NCBI RefSeq assembly: GCF_025698545.1
Contig: NC_068566.1
Location: forward strand, 5,005,362-5,069,361
Reading direction: 5' to 3'
Length of the DNA: 64,000 nucleotides
Source: Gossypium raimondii
Lineage: Eukaryota > Streptophyta > Magnoliopsida > Malvales > Malvaceae
The notes under the pieces were generated by a model. It was not told the DNA's origin. It made no database searches and was given only the letters and a program-made list of their open reading frames with translations. The translations under genes were made by a program, and so were the position numbers. The number at the start of each line of letters is the position of its first letter. The first letter of the stretch is position 1. Below, piece by piece: positions 1 to 11,879 of this stretch.

Positions 1-604
1 ATCGTTTTTAAATTTTGAATATTTGGTAATCATGATTCTCGAAAAAGATCGTGTCCTAACTTACTGGATCGTGATCATTTTTCGATGAATTTAGAAAGCT
101 AAGTATTTATTTTACAATAAATTCGCAATTTTCAAATAAAACCTTATTCTCGGGAATTCAAAATGTCGGGTCCTAACTTACTGGTCGTGACATTTCGTTA
201 TCTCGAAATAAGAATTTCTGAAATAAAAAGCAATATTCGGTATTTTGAAGATATAAAACATTGTGCCCTAACTTACTGGGTGTGGTGTTTTATTTCTTTG
301 AAATGAGAATGTTTTATCATTTTAGATTCATTCACGAGTTAAAAATTTCTATTTAAAATCTTTTCAAATTTTCGACATCAAGACATAAAATAATCAAATT
401 TGGTACCAATTTTTGGGCGTCACGAGGGTGCTAACCCTTCCTCATGCGTAACTGACTCCCGAACTTGTTTTCTCAAATTTTGCAGACCAGAATTGTTTTT
501 TTTTTGGTGAGCCGATCACACCTTAATAAAGGATCGGTGGCGACTCCAATTTTTGTTTTTAAAGTCGATAACTTATTTTTGTTTTCAAAAAAATGGTTTC
601 GACA
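1..604 (+). repeat. 5' LTR of the Tat/Ogre-like element (3' part only)
   Basis: Matches 14395-14997 nearly base for base and ends in TTTCGACA directly before the primer site. The remaining ~1.6 kb of this LTR lies outside the window. One cluster of differences with the 3' LTR is near 440-470. Confidence 0.9.
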
Positions 605-607
605 GCT

Positions 608-625
608 TGGCGACTCCGCTGGGGA
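608..625 (+). promoter_or_regulatory. Primer-binding site, tRNA-Arg type
   Basis: TGGCGACTCCGCTGGGGA lies 3 nt after the LTR end. It begins with TGG, the complement of the tRNA CCA end, and matches from memory the 3' end of a plant tRNA-Arg with one difference. Ogre elements are known to prime from tRNA-Arg. Confidence 0.7.
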
Positions 626-1239
626 ATTTTGAGAGTCGAGCCATAAATTGATTATTTGGTATCTTTTTGTCGAGAATTAAAGATTTTTTTTAACCATGAT
701 TTCCCTTTTGCATTCATTGATTTTTCATTGTTATATATTTGTTTGATTAGCTTAAGGCTGTTAGCTTATTTGCATTTTGTATTTCATGGTCAATTTTACC
801 CCTCTAAGTGGGAGTGAGAAGCTAGTCCTTCGTGAGGTTTTCACCTCCGTGCAGGGTAGTGGATCGCTTTTGGAATACATCTGTACCTATGTCTTCGTGA
901 GATTTTCATCTCCGTGATGCCATAGGGAAATGTATTCCCCTGAACTGAACTCGGTCTGTATGAGCCTATAATGGGTGAAGATCGAGGAATCTGCTGGTTT
1001 GGGTACCTTTACTCTAGAAGCCAAAACCTCATATAGTGAACCTTAGGAACCTACCCTAGGTAGAATTACTTTGAACCTTAGTAGACACCTAATTAGGAGT
1101 TTTTACTATTTCTTGGTTGTATTGTATTTAATTGTTACTGATTTCTTGTGTTTTATTCTGATTGCATGGCATTACAATTACATGGCATTCCATTATAAAG
1201 GCGTTGGTTCATATTCGGTTGCTAAACAGAAAGCTTACC
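626..1239 (+). other. Untranslated leader of the Tat/Ogre-like element
   Basis: No credible coding sequence. It has a short imperfect repeat: a phrase around TTCGTGAGGTTTTCACCTCCGTG occurs near 827-854 and again in altered form near 894-919. A 62-codon open frame at 1071-1259 resembles nothing I know. Confidence 0.6.
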
Positions 1240-3328
1240 ATGGGAAATGGGTTTCTTGATAGAGTGGAGGACAATGCGGTTGTCGAACTTGAATGAGATG
1301 ACACAATATGGAAAAGGTGATAGTTTGGCCGAGGGATACGACGTCGAATTATGGTACTTCACCCGTGTCGGTAGTAGCTCAAAATAACTTGCGGGAGTTG
1401 AAGGAGATTTGGGATCAGTGGAATAATGAGGTTAGGCAGTTATTCTATTCAAATTATGGGGATTTACCTTATTTACTTGATATGAAGGTAGACAAGCGTC
1501 TTTTTCGAGCTCTTGCCCAGTTTTGGAACCCGGCCTACGGTTGCTTCACGTTTGGAAAGGTTGATTTGGTGCCTACAATAGAGGAGTACGTGGCATTACT
1601 TCGGTGTTCGAGGATTCAAGTAGACAGAATCTATTCGAAAGCGGTAAATGTGCCAACCTTCTTAAGGAAGCTGATGAACATAACGGGGATGAGCGAGCAA
1701 TGGGTTATAGCTCGGATTAAGCAAAGGGGGGATAGCAGATGCATTCCTTGGAAAACTTTGAAGGACCTCATTTTAGTGCACCTAGACACGAGGAAGAAGG
1801 TGGACGTCTTTGCTTTAAGTATTTATGGTTTGATTGTGTTTCCTAAGACATTGGGGCATGATGACGAGGCGGTTACTGACTGATTCGATCGGCTTGATAA
1901 GAGAGGTACGCCAGTCCCGGCAATTTTGGCAGAAACCTTCAGGTCGCTGAATGCATGCCGAAGAGCGGGAGAAGGTAGGTTTATTAGATGTGCACAGCTT
2001 CTACTTGCTTGGTTCCACAATCACTTCTGGAAGGAGGATAAGGTTTCATATCGGGTCTTCTCTGAAAGCTATTCACCATTGAAAGAGGTAGTGGCTACTC
2101 CTAGGAGAGATGACATATCGGAGGAGAAATGGATGGCAATTTTTCAGAATTTGCAAGTGGAGGATATTGAGTGGAGAGCTCCATGGTTGCTTCCAGATGA
2201 GGTCCTATATCGGTGTGGGGATTTCGACTAGGTCCCTTTGCTTGGAATTTGGGGAGCTGTTGGTTATGCCCCATTGTTAGTGTTAAGGCAATACAGGTCA
2301 AGACAGTTTGTGCCTGCAACTCATGGACTGGCTGAGTGTGAATTCTCGTATAAAGATGATGGTTACAAAAAGAAAGCTCGTGATATGGCCAATGCGTGGA
2401 ATCAAACTCGTCGAATGAAGAGATTAGCTGTGGGTCCAATGACAACTCTCGAGTACAACGAGTGGTGGGTTATGAGGATCAACGATAACATTCCTGGGCC
2501 GAGTCTAGAAAATAGTCAGTCGATAGAGGAGCATTTGCGTGTCGTCCCCACTGAGCTGGAGATCATAAAACAAGACTTTGAAAAGAAGAATGCAGAATTA
2601 GAGAAGAAAATAGAGCTGATCGAGGAAGAAAAGGTGAATTTGAGATTGGATGTAGATGTTCAGAAACTCGAGGCTGATAAACTAAGAAAGGGGAAGAATA
2701 AGGCTGAGAAAGAGCTAGATAGCTTAAAGACCGACTATAAGAAGCTGCGTTTGTCGATGAGAACTGCAGGGCTCGGAAAAACTTCAGAGCAGTGGCGTGA
2801 AGAGATTCGAGAAGAAAAAAATAGGTCAGACAGGTGGGAAAGAAAATTCCAAGAAATGCAAGCACGAAATGAAGCCTTAGAGAAGAGCTTGTTAGAGAGC
2901 CAAAAGGAAAAGGGAGAACTAAAGGACAGTGTAGTTGAGTTAGAAGGGTCTCTCCGTCAACATAGAGGTCGAAATTCTGTAATAGAGCTGAAAGCAAGCC
3001 TGAGTAGGATCGAAGAAATGAAGGGTAAAATAAAAGAGTTGGAAGCAGCATTACAAAGTTATGAGGGTCGAATCAAGCATCTAGAGGCAAAGGAAGGTCG
3101 TCAGAATGAGCAGCTTCATTATTTCCAGGATCAAGTCAGAAATAGGGATCACGTTATGGGAGAAGTCAGAGTGCAGATTCGTGAAGTGGCGATCACTTGC
3201 AAACTTTGGCGGTACAAGCTGACACGTTGAGCGTAAAGTTTGAGCTAGAGTCAGATCGAGGACAAGAGTTAGCATCGTTGCTTAAAAAGATCAAGGTCTT
3301 AAGTATTAGGGCAAAACCATATTTGTAG
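1240..3328 (+). pseudogene. Pre-gag ORF: DUF7745-type domain plus long coiled coil
   Basis: An extra protein upstream of gag, as in Ogre-like elements; function unknown. The likely start is ATG 1240 (MGNGFLD...), with a stop at 1294-1296. The main frame resumes at about 1370 and runs through the conserved block near 1450-1880 (LPYLL, ALAQFWNPAYGCFTFGK, NITGMSEQW). It shifts near 1880-1925 and continues at 1926-2231 (FRSLNACRRAGEGRF). A TAG at 2229-2231 interrupts it before the frame continues at 2238-3230 (LLGIWGAVGYAPLLVLRQYR). Roughly 2540-3180 is a Glu/Lys/Leu-rich heptad-repeat coiled coil. A last frameshift near 3190 leads to the probable end at 3328. I recognise the N-terminal domain from cotton retroelement proteins annotated DUF7745, related to plant mobile domain proteins. 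It is broken by at least three frameshifts or stops. Confidence 0.75.
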
Positions 3329-3527
3329 CCCATTCTATGTAAAGAGATTTATTTTCTAATAAAGTTTTCTGAAAGTAATTGAAATTAGAATTAACGCCTT
3401 TTCTGCATTGCATTTTCATACATCGCATTGCATGCATTAGCAAATTATCAAAGGGTTCTGATTAATCAAAATCATTCCTCAGTTAACCTGGAATCTAACA
3501 AGCCAATTCAAATCGTTACGGTTTACA

Positions 3528-5367
3528 ATGAAATCAAGAAATATGGACCAAAGGTTGGAAAAGCTTGAAGGGTTCCAAAAAGAAATGCAAGATCAGCTTC
3601 AGCAGCAAATGAAGGAACAACTCGAGAAAATTCAACAAAGTCTGATGGATAAAATGGAGGAATCACAAGGAAGTATGATGACAAAGTTAACGCGATTGTT
3701 GACTGAAGGGAAAGATAAGGGAAAGAACTCTGTAACAAATATTGAAGAGGAAGACGAGGATGGACTCCAGTATCCTCCAGGCTTCACTCCTTTACATGTG
3801 CAGCACCAAGCGAATGTGTACCCGCGTAAATCTTCTGTTACGATTAGGCCTCAGCAAGTTCAAGCCGATGCTTCAAGGTCGATGAATTTTCACGTCGGAT
3901 CAGGCTTCAGTCCTGAGAATAATACTGCCAATCCTATTATTCTTGATTTTGATGAGGCAGTTGAAAAAAGAGAAAACAAAAGAGGAATTACCAAAGCAAT
4001 TTGAAGAAAGATGGAGGTGGATTGAGGAGAAATTCAAAGCGATAGAGACTACTGAAGGATGTCATGGGATGGATGCTAAGGATTTAAGTTTGGTATCGGA
4101 TTTAGTGCTTCCGTACAAGTTTAAAATGCCAGATTTCGAGAAGTATAATGGGACAACCTGCCCTGAAGCTCACATTACTATGTTTTGTAGGTGAATGACT
4201 GGGTATGTCAATAACGACCAGTTATTGATACATTGTTTTCAGGATAGCCTCACGGGGGCTGCGTCAAAATGGTATAATCAATTAAGCCGTGCTAAGATTA
4301 GCTCTTGGAGGGATTTAGCACAGGCTTTTATGAAGCAGTATGGGCATGTAGCAGAAATGGTTCCTGATAGGATCACTTTACAGAACATGGAGAAAAAATC
4401 GAATGAAGGTTTTAGACAATATGCTCAGAGGTGGAGAGAGGTGGCAGTGCAGGTCCAGCCACCGCTTCTTGAAAGAGAAATGACGATGCTTTTTGTAAAC
4501 ACGCTAAAGGCCCCTTTCATCACACACATGCTAGGCAGTGCCACGAAAAATTTTGCTGACATAGTCATGAGCGGTGAGATGATTGAAAGTGCTGTAAAAA
4601 GTGGGAAGATAGATGTTGGAGATAATAACAGAAGACAAAATTCAAAGAAAAAAGAAGGGGAGGTAAACAACGTGAATACACATAGCAAGTCAATTACGGT
4701 GAATCAGCCCAGAAAGGTGGTGGTAGGTCAACAGGGTTCATCAAAACAGGAATCTGGTACAAGGCCAAATAATGAGAGGCCTCAGTTTACACCCATTCCT
4801 ATGTCGTACAAAGAGTTGTATCAGAATTTATTTAACGCGCTTGTTGTTGCCCCATTTTATTTGACCCCCTTATAGCCTCCATATCCTAAATGGTATGACG
4901 TAAATGCACAATGCGATTACCATGCAGGAGTTACGGGGCACTCCATAGAGCATTGTACTGCCTTTAAAAAGCTTGTTGAGAAGTTGATTTAGATGGGGGT
5001 TGTCAAAATAAATAATTCATCAGGTACAGAGAATCCATTACCCAAACATACTGATGCAGGGGTAAACATGGTAGGTGAAGGTACAGGGAAGACGGTCAAG
5101 GAGAATATTGCTGAGGTAAGGATCCCTTTGAGAAGGGTTTGGAAGGAAATGGTAAGAAGAGGGTTAATTGTTTCGGATTCAGTCGAAGGTGACGAGACTC
5201 AAAATTGTTGTGAGTTCTATCATGAGGTGGGACATGAAATTCAGGGATGTAAGAGGTTCAGAGCTCTGATCCAGAGCATGATGGATACTGGAGAAATAGA
5301 GTTTTTTGAAGAGGAAGAAAGGAAAATATATGCGCATCGGAGTCAGAAACGAGGATTCCGAAGATAA
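3528..5367 (+). pseudogene. gag of the Tat/Ogre-like element
   Basis: Capsid/nucleocapsid precursor. It starts at ATG 3528 with a Gln/Glu/Lys-rich coiled coil (residues ~5-60) and a proline-containing linker. The frame shifts near 3950-4000, continues at 3943-4194, passes a TGA at 4192-4194, and resumes at 4195-4875 with the retrotrans_gag core (AASKWYNQL, WRDLAQAFMKQYGH, RQYAQRWREVA). Another stop at 4873-4875 precedes a Cys/His cluster near 4914-4965 (CDYHAG...GHSIEHC). A TAG at about 4990-4992 precedes 4993-5367, which ends with a second Cys/His cluster (CCEFYHEVGHEIQGC, near 5206-5250). The two clusters probably play the nucleocapsid role, though their spacing is not the classic CCHC. Non-functional because of several stops. 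Confidence 0.8.
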
Positions 5368-5405
5368 TCATCTCGCGCCCTAGGGTTACTGAAATTGGGG
5401 CACAA

Positions 5406-6245
5406 ATGACACCGAAGGTTGTTATTCAAAAGTCGGTAAAGTTTTTGTATAAGGATAATAGGAAGGTCCCTTGGAATTATGAATGCGAGGTAACAATTGC
5501 GGGGAAAGAAGCTTCAGTTAGTGTTGAGAGAGAAAACCAAAAGACCGGTTCTTATACGAATACCGAGGAGTACTATGGTCGGATAAATGCTGAAACAGAA
5601 TCAGTAGAGGGAAAAGTCTTTGCAGCAGAGCAAAAGGAAGAGAAGAAGGCTGAATTAAGGCCATTGATTAACGAGCCAATAAAAGAAAAAGAAGCCACTG
5701 AATTCTTGAAATTTTTAAAACACTGTGAGTATAGTGTTGTAGAGCAGCTGCATAAACAGCCAGCTCGTATATCGGTGTTGGCCTTGCTCAAGAATTCAGA
5801 GGTGCATTGAAATGCGCTGATGAAGGCGTTAAATGAAGCATATGTGGCAAGTGATATTTCTGTCAACCAATTGGATCGGTTGATCAACAATATAAGCGCT
5901 GATAATTTTATCTTCTTCAACGATGACGAAATACCATCTGGAGGTATGGGGTCTACTAAAGCTCTGCACATTACTGCTCGGTGTAAAGGAAGCTTGGTGT
6001 CGGGAGTTTTAATTGATAATGGGTCTGCATTGAATGTACTGCCCTTATTTACTCTCAATAGGCTACCTGTGGATAGCTCACATATGAAAATATGTCAAAA
6101 CGTGGTAAGAGCGTTCGATGGGACGGAAAGGAAGGTTTTGGGGAGGATTGAGATACCGTTGCTGATAGGCCTGAATACTTATGAAGTAGATTTCATTGTA
6201 ATGGATATCAAGCCTTCATATAACTGTTTAATAGGTAGACCTTAG
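5406..6245 (+). pseudogene. Aspartic protease region of pol
   Basis: Retropepsin-like domain. The 5406-5810 part is a charged region before the protease and ends in a stop at 5808-5810. The 5820-6245 part carries the catalytic loop as LIDNGSALNVLPL (near 6010-6045) and the second conserved block ending YNCLIGRP (near 6215-6241). DNGS replaces the usual D-T/S-G; from memory this is normal for these plant elements. A TAG at 6243-6245 follows GRP directly, and the reading frame then continues into the G-patch segment, so protease and G-patch were once one polyprotein. Confidence 0.75.
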
Positions 6246-6263
6246 ATACATTCGGCGGGGGCC

Positions 6264-6934
6264 GTGCCTTCAACGCTGCATCAGAAGTTAAAATTGGTGA
6301 CAGAAGGACGGTTAGTGACAATAAATACCGAGGAAAGTATTATTGCGTCAGTGACCAGCAATGCACCATATGTGGAGACGGACGAAGAGGCGGTGGAATG
6401 TTCTTTCCTGACTTTAGAGTTTATTAATACAACATTTATTGCTGAGGGGAATAGAATTCCAGTACCGAAGATATCCAAGACTACAAGAATGGGCCTTCAA
6501 TTAATGGTGGGAAGAGGAGCTATACCCGGAAAAGGTTTGGGAAGAGATTTGCAAGGAAGAGTTGAAGCACCAGTGATGAAAGAAAAGTTTGATCGCTTTG
6601 GTCTGGGTTATAGACCAAATATAAAACAAAGAAGAAGGGAAATAGAGAGAAGACAGGAGAGAAGAAAGGCACGCCTGAGTGGAAATGAAGTTAGTTGGGA
6701 GCCTATGGTTTTTCCTCATATATCCAAGACCTTCGTGTCAGGAGGGTTTTTTCATCCGGAACAAAGAGTGCTAGAGGTGGAAGGTGTTGAAGAAATATTA
6801 GGAGATGTTCACATCAATGCCCTAGACACGGTTGAAAGAGAGACTTGGCTGGAGATTCGCCCTTACGAGCCTGGAAGTGATCTAGACAATTGGACTGCGG
6901 AAGAGATTCCTGTAGTTTTTAGAGCTTGTTCTGA
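6264..6934 (+). pseudogene. G-patch-containing segment between protease and RT
   Basis: In frame with the protease above, after one stop. Near residues 70-120 (about 6470-6620) there is a glycine-rich G-patch-like block: GLQLMVGRGAIPGKGLG followed by FGLGYRP. G-patch domains bind RNA helicases of the DEAH type or nucleic acid (family knowledge); here it is a side domain of the retroelement polyprotein. An Arg/Glu-rich basic stretch follows (about 6615-6680). The open frame ends at a TAA at 6936-6938, directly on the proposed splice donor, so the stop is probably intronic. Confidence 0.65.
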
Positions 6935-7178
6935 GTAAATATGCAGAACATCCTTGTCGATTTGACTTAAAATATAATTTATTTATGGATTAGGCACATC
7001 TTGGATATTATAATAAATATACTTTTTCGTATGCATTTTTGAGCCAGTATTCTTTTATTCTTTTTTTCGAGTAATTATTCTTTTATTCTTTTTTCTACAT
7101 CATTCTTTATTCATTTCATAATCATATTTTGTTCATAAATTCATATATTCTTTGTATATTCTTTGGCACCTATCATAG
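6935..7178 (+). other. Candidate intron between G-patch and RT
   Basis: GTAAAT donor at 6935, a long T/C-rich stretch (about 7020-7165), and CATAG acceptor ending at 7178. Removing these 244 bases joins GA to G, recreating a Glu codon, deletes the TAA stop, and opens the frame into S-P-D-I-N-D-M-S-D-A (7180 onward). Ogre elements are known to carry a spliced intron between protease and RT. The splice is inferred from sequence only. Confidence 0.65.
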
Positions 7179-9736
7179 GTCCCCAGATATCAATGATATG
7201 AGTGACGCCGCTTGGACTCGTAATCACCTTCGAGCGAGACGATGTTTAGAAGGATCACGAATTTTGAAGATGGCGTGACCGTGATGTATCTCCGGACTTA
7301 TTGAGAATGGTAGAAGAGGAGGATAAGCAAATCTTACCTCATAAAGAATCATTGGAGATTGTGAGTCTAGAGGAGGGAAAAGAAGTAAAGATCGGAACTG
7401 ACATTTCTGCTAAGACAAAGCAGGACCTCATTGAGTTACTCTGGGAATTCAAAGATGTCTTTGCATGGTCATATCAGGATATGCCTGGGTTGAGCACTGA
7501 TATTGTGGTGCACCGTCTTCCCATAAAAGAGGATTGCAAGCCAGTTCAGCAGAAGCTCAGAAGAATGAGGCCTGACATTGTGCTAAAGATAAAAGAAGAA
7601 GTCAAGAAGCAGTTTGATGCTGGGTTCTTGCAAGAAGTTAAGTATTCAGAATGGGTAGCTAATGTTGTCCCTGTCCCTAAGAAAGATGGGAAGGTGCGAA
7701 TGTGTGTGGATTATAGGGATTTGAACAGGGCCAGTCCAAAAGATAATTTTCCGTTGCCTCACATTGATACTTTGGTAGATAATACTGCAGGCTATTCATT
7801 GTTTTCTTTCATGGACGGTTTTTCTGGATACAATCAAATAAAGATGCATCCAGAAGATATGAGAAAGACCACATTTATCACTTTGTGGGGAACATTCTGT
7901 TATAAAGTGATGCCATTTGGATTAAAGAATGCAGGGGCAACTTATCAAAGAGCTATGGTAACTTTGTTTCATGACATGATGCACAGGGAGATTGAGGTTT
8001 ATGTTGACGATATGATTGCAAAATCTAGAACAGAAGAGGAGCATGTTCAAGTGCTACAAAAATTATTTTTGAGATTAAGAAATTTCCAGCTCAAGCTTAA
8101 TCCAACAAAGTGCACTTTTGGAACTAGATCGGGGAAGTTGTTTGGCTTCATAGTTAGTGGGAAAGGAATTGAAGTTGATCCAGACAAAGTCAGGGCAATA
8201 CGTGATTTGCCTCCACCACACACACAGAAGGAAGTACGGGGTTTTTTGGGAAGATTGAACTACATTTCTCGGTTTATTTCACAACTAACTGAGAAATGTG
8301 ATCCCCTATTTCGTCTCCTAAAAAAACATAATCCGGGCGTTTGGGATGAAGAATGCCAGAAGGCTTTTGACAAAATAAAACAATATTTGTCTAATCCTCC
8401 AGTTCTATCATCACCTAATCCGGATAGGCCATTAATACTGTACCTAACAGTGTTTGACAATTCCATGGGGTGCGTGTTAGGCCAGCATGATGAGACAGGG
8501 AGAAAAGAAAGGGAAATATACTATATCAGTAAGAAATCCACTAATTGTGAGGTGAGATATTCAACTATTGAGAAGTTGTGTTGTGCTTTGGTTTGGACAA
8601 CTCGAAGATTACGACAATATATGTTGTATCACACGACATTGCTAATTTCAAAGTTAGACCCCTTAAAGTATATGATGGAGTCGACAACTTTAAATGGAAG
8701 GATGGCCAGATGGCAGATCTTGCTTTCTGAATTTGACATAGTGTATGTGAGTCAGAAGGCTGTGAAAGGGAGCGCAATAGCTGACTTCTTAGCTATCAGA
8801 GCTTTGGTGGATTATGAGCCTTTGAACTTTGATTTCCCAAATGAGGATTTGATGTATGTGACAACCGCTGAAGAAAATCCCCAAATGGATCAGGTGTGGA
8901 AGTTAAATTTTGATGGAGCCTCAAATGCTGTAGGTAATGGAATTGGGGCAGTCCTAATATCTCCAAGCGGAGATCATTATCCTTTTGCTAGCAAGCTAGA
9001 TTTTGATTGCACAAATAATATGGCAGAGTATGAAGCGTGCATTATGGGCATTCGTGCAGCCATCGAGCGTAAAATCAAAATGTTAGAAGTGTATGGGGAT
9101 TCTGCACTAGTGATATATCAACTCAAGGGAGAATGGGAAACAAGGGACTCTAAACTGATCAGTTATCGAAAGATGGTTCTCGAATTGATGGACGAGTTTG
9201 ATGATATTACTTTTTGTTATCTTCCACGAGATGAGAATCAGATGGCTGATGCGTTGGCTACCTTAGCCTCTATGATCCGAGTGAATAGGTTAGAGGACAT
9301 GAAGCCTATCCAGATGAGTATTTTTGAAACCCCGGCTCATTGCTATAATGTCGAGGAAGAGGGGAAGGATGATCATCCCTGGTATTTGAATATATTGCGA
9401 TATATAAAGAATCATGAGTATCCAGATCAGGCAACGGAGAATGATAAAAGAGCACTGAGAAGATTGGCTATTGACTATGTTCTAGATGGAGAAATCCTGT
9501 ACAGAAAAGGGAAGGATCAAGTATTGTTAAGATGTGTGGATGCAGTAGAAGCTAGAAAAATTCTAGAAGAAGTCCATGAAGGTATCTGTGGCACACATGC
9601 GAATGGTTTCACAATGGCCAGGCAGATCATGAGGTTTGGGTATTATTGGTCTACTTTGGAAAGGGATTGCATCAGCTATGCTAAGAAGTGCCATAAATGC
9701 CAAATTTATGGTGATAAAAGGCATGCACCTCCTTGA
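7179..9736 (+). CDS. Reverse transcriptase - RNase H - second RNase H - integrase zinc region
   Basis: The open frame runs from about 7301, where it begins with MVEEED, for 811 codons. RT: VDYRDLNRASPKDNFPLP (about residues 137-154), FMDGFSGYNQI (170-180, catalytic Asp), MPFGLKNAGATYQR (204-217) and YVDD (234-237). The RT-linked RNase H lies around residues 375-500. A second RNase H starts at WKLNFDGASNAVGNG (about 535-550), with NNMAEYEA and LPRDENQMADALA holding the other acidic residues; this extra domain marks the Tat lineage. The C-terminus is the integrase HHCC region (CHKCQIYGD), ending at a TGA at 9734-9736 where a longer polyprotein would continue. The piece from 7179 to 7300 is frame-disrupted. 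This is the best preserved part of the element, but alone it is not a complete pol. Confidence 0.9.
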
Positions 9737-10624
9737 CCTCTTCATGTTATGACTTCTCCATGACCTTTCTCTATGTGGGGTATGGACGTCATTGGGCCAA
9801 TATCGCCTAAAGCTTCTAACGGGCATCGCTTCATCTTTGTGGTTATTGACTACTTTACCAAATGGGTGGAGGCTGCTTCATATGCAAACGTCACAAGTCA
9901 GCAGTTAGCAAATTCTTGAAAAAGGAAATCATATGTTGATATGGAATGCCTGAGAGGATTATATCTGATAATGCACTGAATTTGAACAATAGTGCAATAA
10001 TGGAGGTCTGCAGTCAATTCGGGATCAGACATCATAACTCGTCGCCATACCGCCCAAAGATGAATAGTGCAGTAGAAGCAGCTAATAAGAATATCAAGAA
10101 AATTGTGGGAAAGATGACCGAGACTTACAGGGATTGGCATGAGAAATTACCATTTGCTCTCTTTGCTTATAGAACGTCTGTCGGACGTCATTGAAACAAC
10201 ACCTTTCTCTTTGGTTTATGGCATGGAAGCAGTTTTACCTATTAAGATAGAAATTCCTTCTCTCCGAGTATTATCTGAGTTGAAATTGGATGAGGCAGAA
10301 TGGGTTCAATCTCGTTATGATCAATTGAACTTAATTGAAGGGAAAAGGCTAAAAGCTGTTCGGCATGGTCAAATGTATCAAAAACAGATGATGCGGGCCT
10401 ACAACAAAAAAGTTCGTCCTAGAGAATTTAATGAGGGGGAGCTGGTGTTGAAAAGAGTCCTTCCTATACAAAAAGATTTCAGAGGGAAATGGATGCCAAA
10501 TTGGGAAGGCCCATATGTTGTAAAGAAAACTTTTTCAGGGGGAGCTTTGATTTTGAGTGAGATGGATAGCAAAGACTTGGCAAACCCTGTAAACTCGGAT
10601 TCAGTTAAGAAATACTTTTCTTAA
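9737..10624 (+). pseudogene. Integrase catalytic core and C-terminal domain
   Basis: Follows the 9734 stop without a gap. At 9776-9900 the rve core is readable (MWGMDVIGPI, FIFVVIDYFTKWVEAA, first catalytic Asp). A frameshift near 9915 leads to 9946-10194 (RIISDNA with the second Asp; SSPYRPKMNSAVEAANK with the Glu). Another shift near 10185 leads to 10139-10624 (TPFSLVYGMEAVLPIE-like block; then KRVLPIQKDFRGKWMPNWEGPYVV, an SH3-like C-terminal domain). The DDE residues survive, but two frameshifts and stops disable it. Confidence 0.8.
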
Positions 10625-10742
10625 AAAAAAAGAAAAGAAAAGAAAAAAAGAAAAAATAAAAATAAAATAAAATAAAAAAGAAAGAAAGAAAAGAAAAAGA
10701 AAAAAAAGAAAGAAAGAAAAGAAAAGAAAAAAAGGAAAAGGA
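10625..10742 (+). repeat. A/G-rich low-complexity tract
   Basis: Starts immediately after the pol stop; nearly pure A and G in AAAAG/AAAAAG runs for about 115 bases. Antisense open frames across it are Phe-rich artefacts. Confidence 0.9.
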
Positions 10743-11879
10743 GAGGCCAATGTGAAAACCCGTAAAGGGCACTTTGAGACCAAAGGGATTTGAGTTGAAA
10801 ACCGGAAAAGGCGGCTCAAATCTTGATCGGTGGCGCATTCGGTGATCTTGCAATGATTGAACCAAGAGGGAAAGGGACGAAACATCTTGGGGCATCGACA
10901 GATCTGTAGATCTTCTAAGCACATGTCGGATTGAGTGGTCTTGAGAAGTGCATGCGGAGAAGTTCAAACTGCGATATCTGGGACACCTAGTCTTCATATT
11001 ATTTATATTGAATTGCTTATTCTTTGAATACTTTATCCAAGACACGAGTCAATTCCTCTTTTATTCTCAATATTATTGATAATTTATTCATTTCGAGCTA
11101 TGCTCTCAATTCAATTCTATCTATTCGTTGTTTTTTTCTTTTGGCAAAGCATGTTGCATTAGAATAACGATTAATAGAGTAATAAAACTTTTACAAAGGA
11201 TTTTGCATATTACTTTGGAGGTTTCTAAATAATATGGGAACCTGAAACAGGACTATTGTTTAGAACACACTTGGTTTAAAGGTGGGAAATCTGAGAGGGA
11301 AGAGTCTAAATTAAGACTATCTCTTTGGATTTTATTGTCAAAAGCATTGATTAAATAAAATGACAAGATGTCGTGTTGGTAACAAAGCGTCAATGAACAA
11401 ACACGCAATGATCACCTTGCAATAAGAAGATGTTTCATCGGAGAAGAAAATCCTTCATTTGTGCATAGGCATTTGGTATGACACCCTGAGAATGGTATAG
11501 AAGTCCAAAGTGCTTCACATTGCGATAAGAGAAGATCGAGAAGTCATGTTTTTCTACCCTTGGGTTACAGTGAGAAGATGATACAAATTTTGTGTCCCAG
11601 TGGATTAAACCCTGAAGTTTACAGTGGGTGCAGGTTGATTAAGTGTTTCTTCGGAGATGCTAGCTGAACAAGAGGACGTTCTAGTGCGTCGGTGATAAAG
11701 TCTTAGTAAACTTTGAGTAATGATAACCTAAGCGGGGTCATTTTCTAAAAATAATATTTTACATTCATTCATACACGCCTAGTTAGGAGCATTTGATTTA
11801 TTCTAATCATGACATCCATTAGGCATAATTAGGTTCATAAATTGAATTATACAGGTCATGTTCCCCAGAGAACAAACCG
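10743..11879 (+). other. Non-coding 3' region of the Tat/Ogre-like element
   Basis: No plausible ORF and no recognised motif. It sits between pol and the minisatellite, as in other large Tat elements with long 3' untranslated regions. Confidence 0.6.

Noticed and set aside
10601..11045. Antisense frames of 107 and 146 codons at the end of pol
   Set aside because: Their Phe/Ser-rich content comes from the A/G-rich tract read backwards; no domain.
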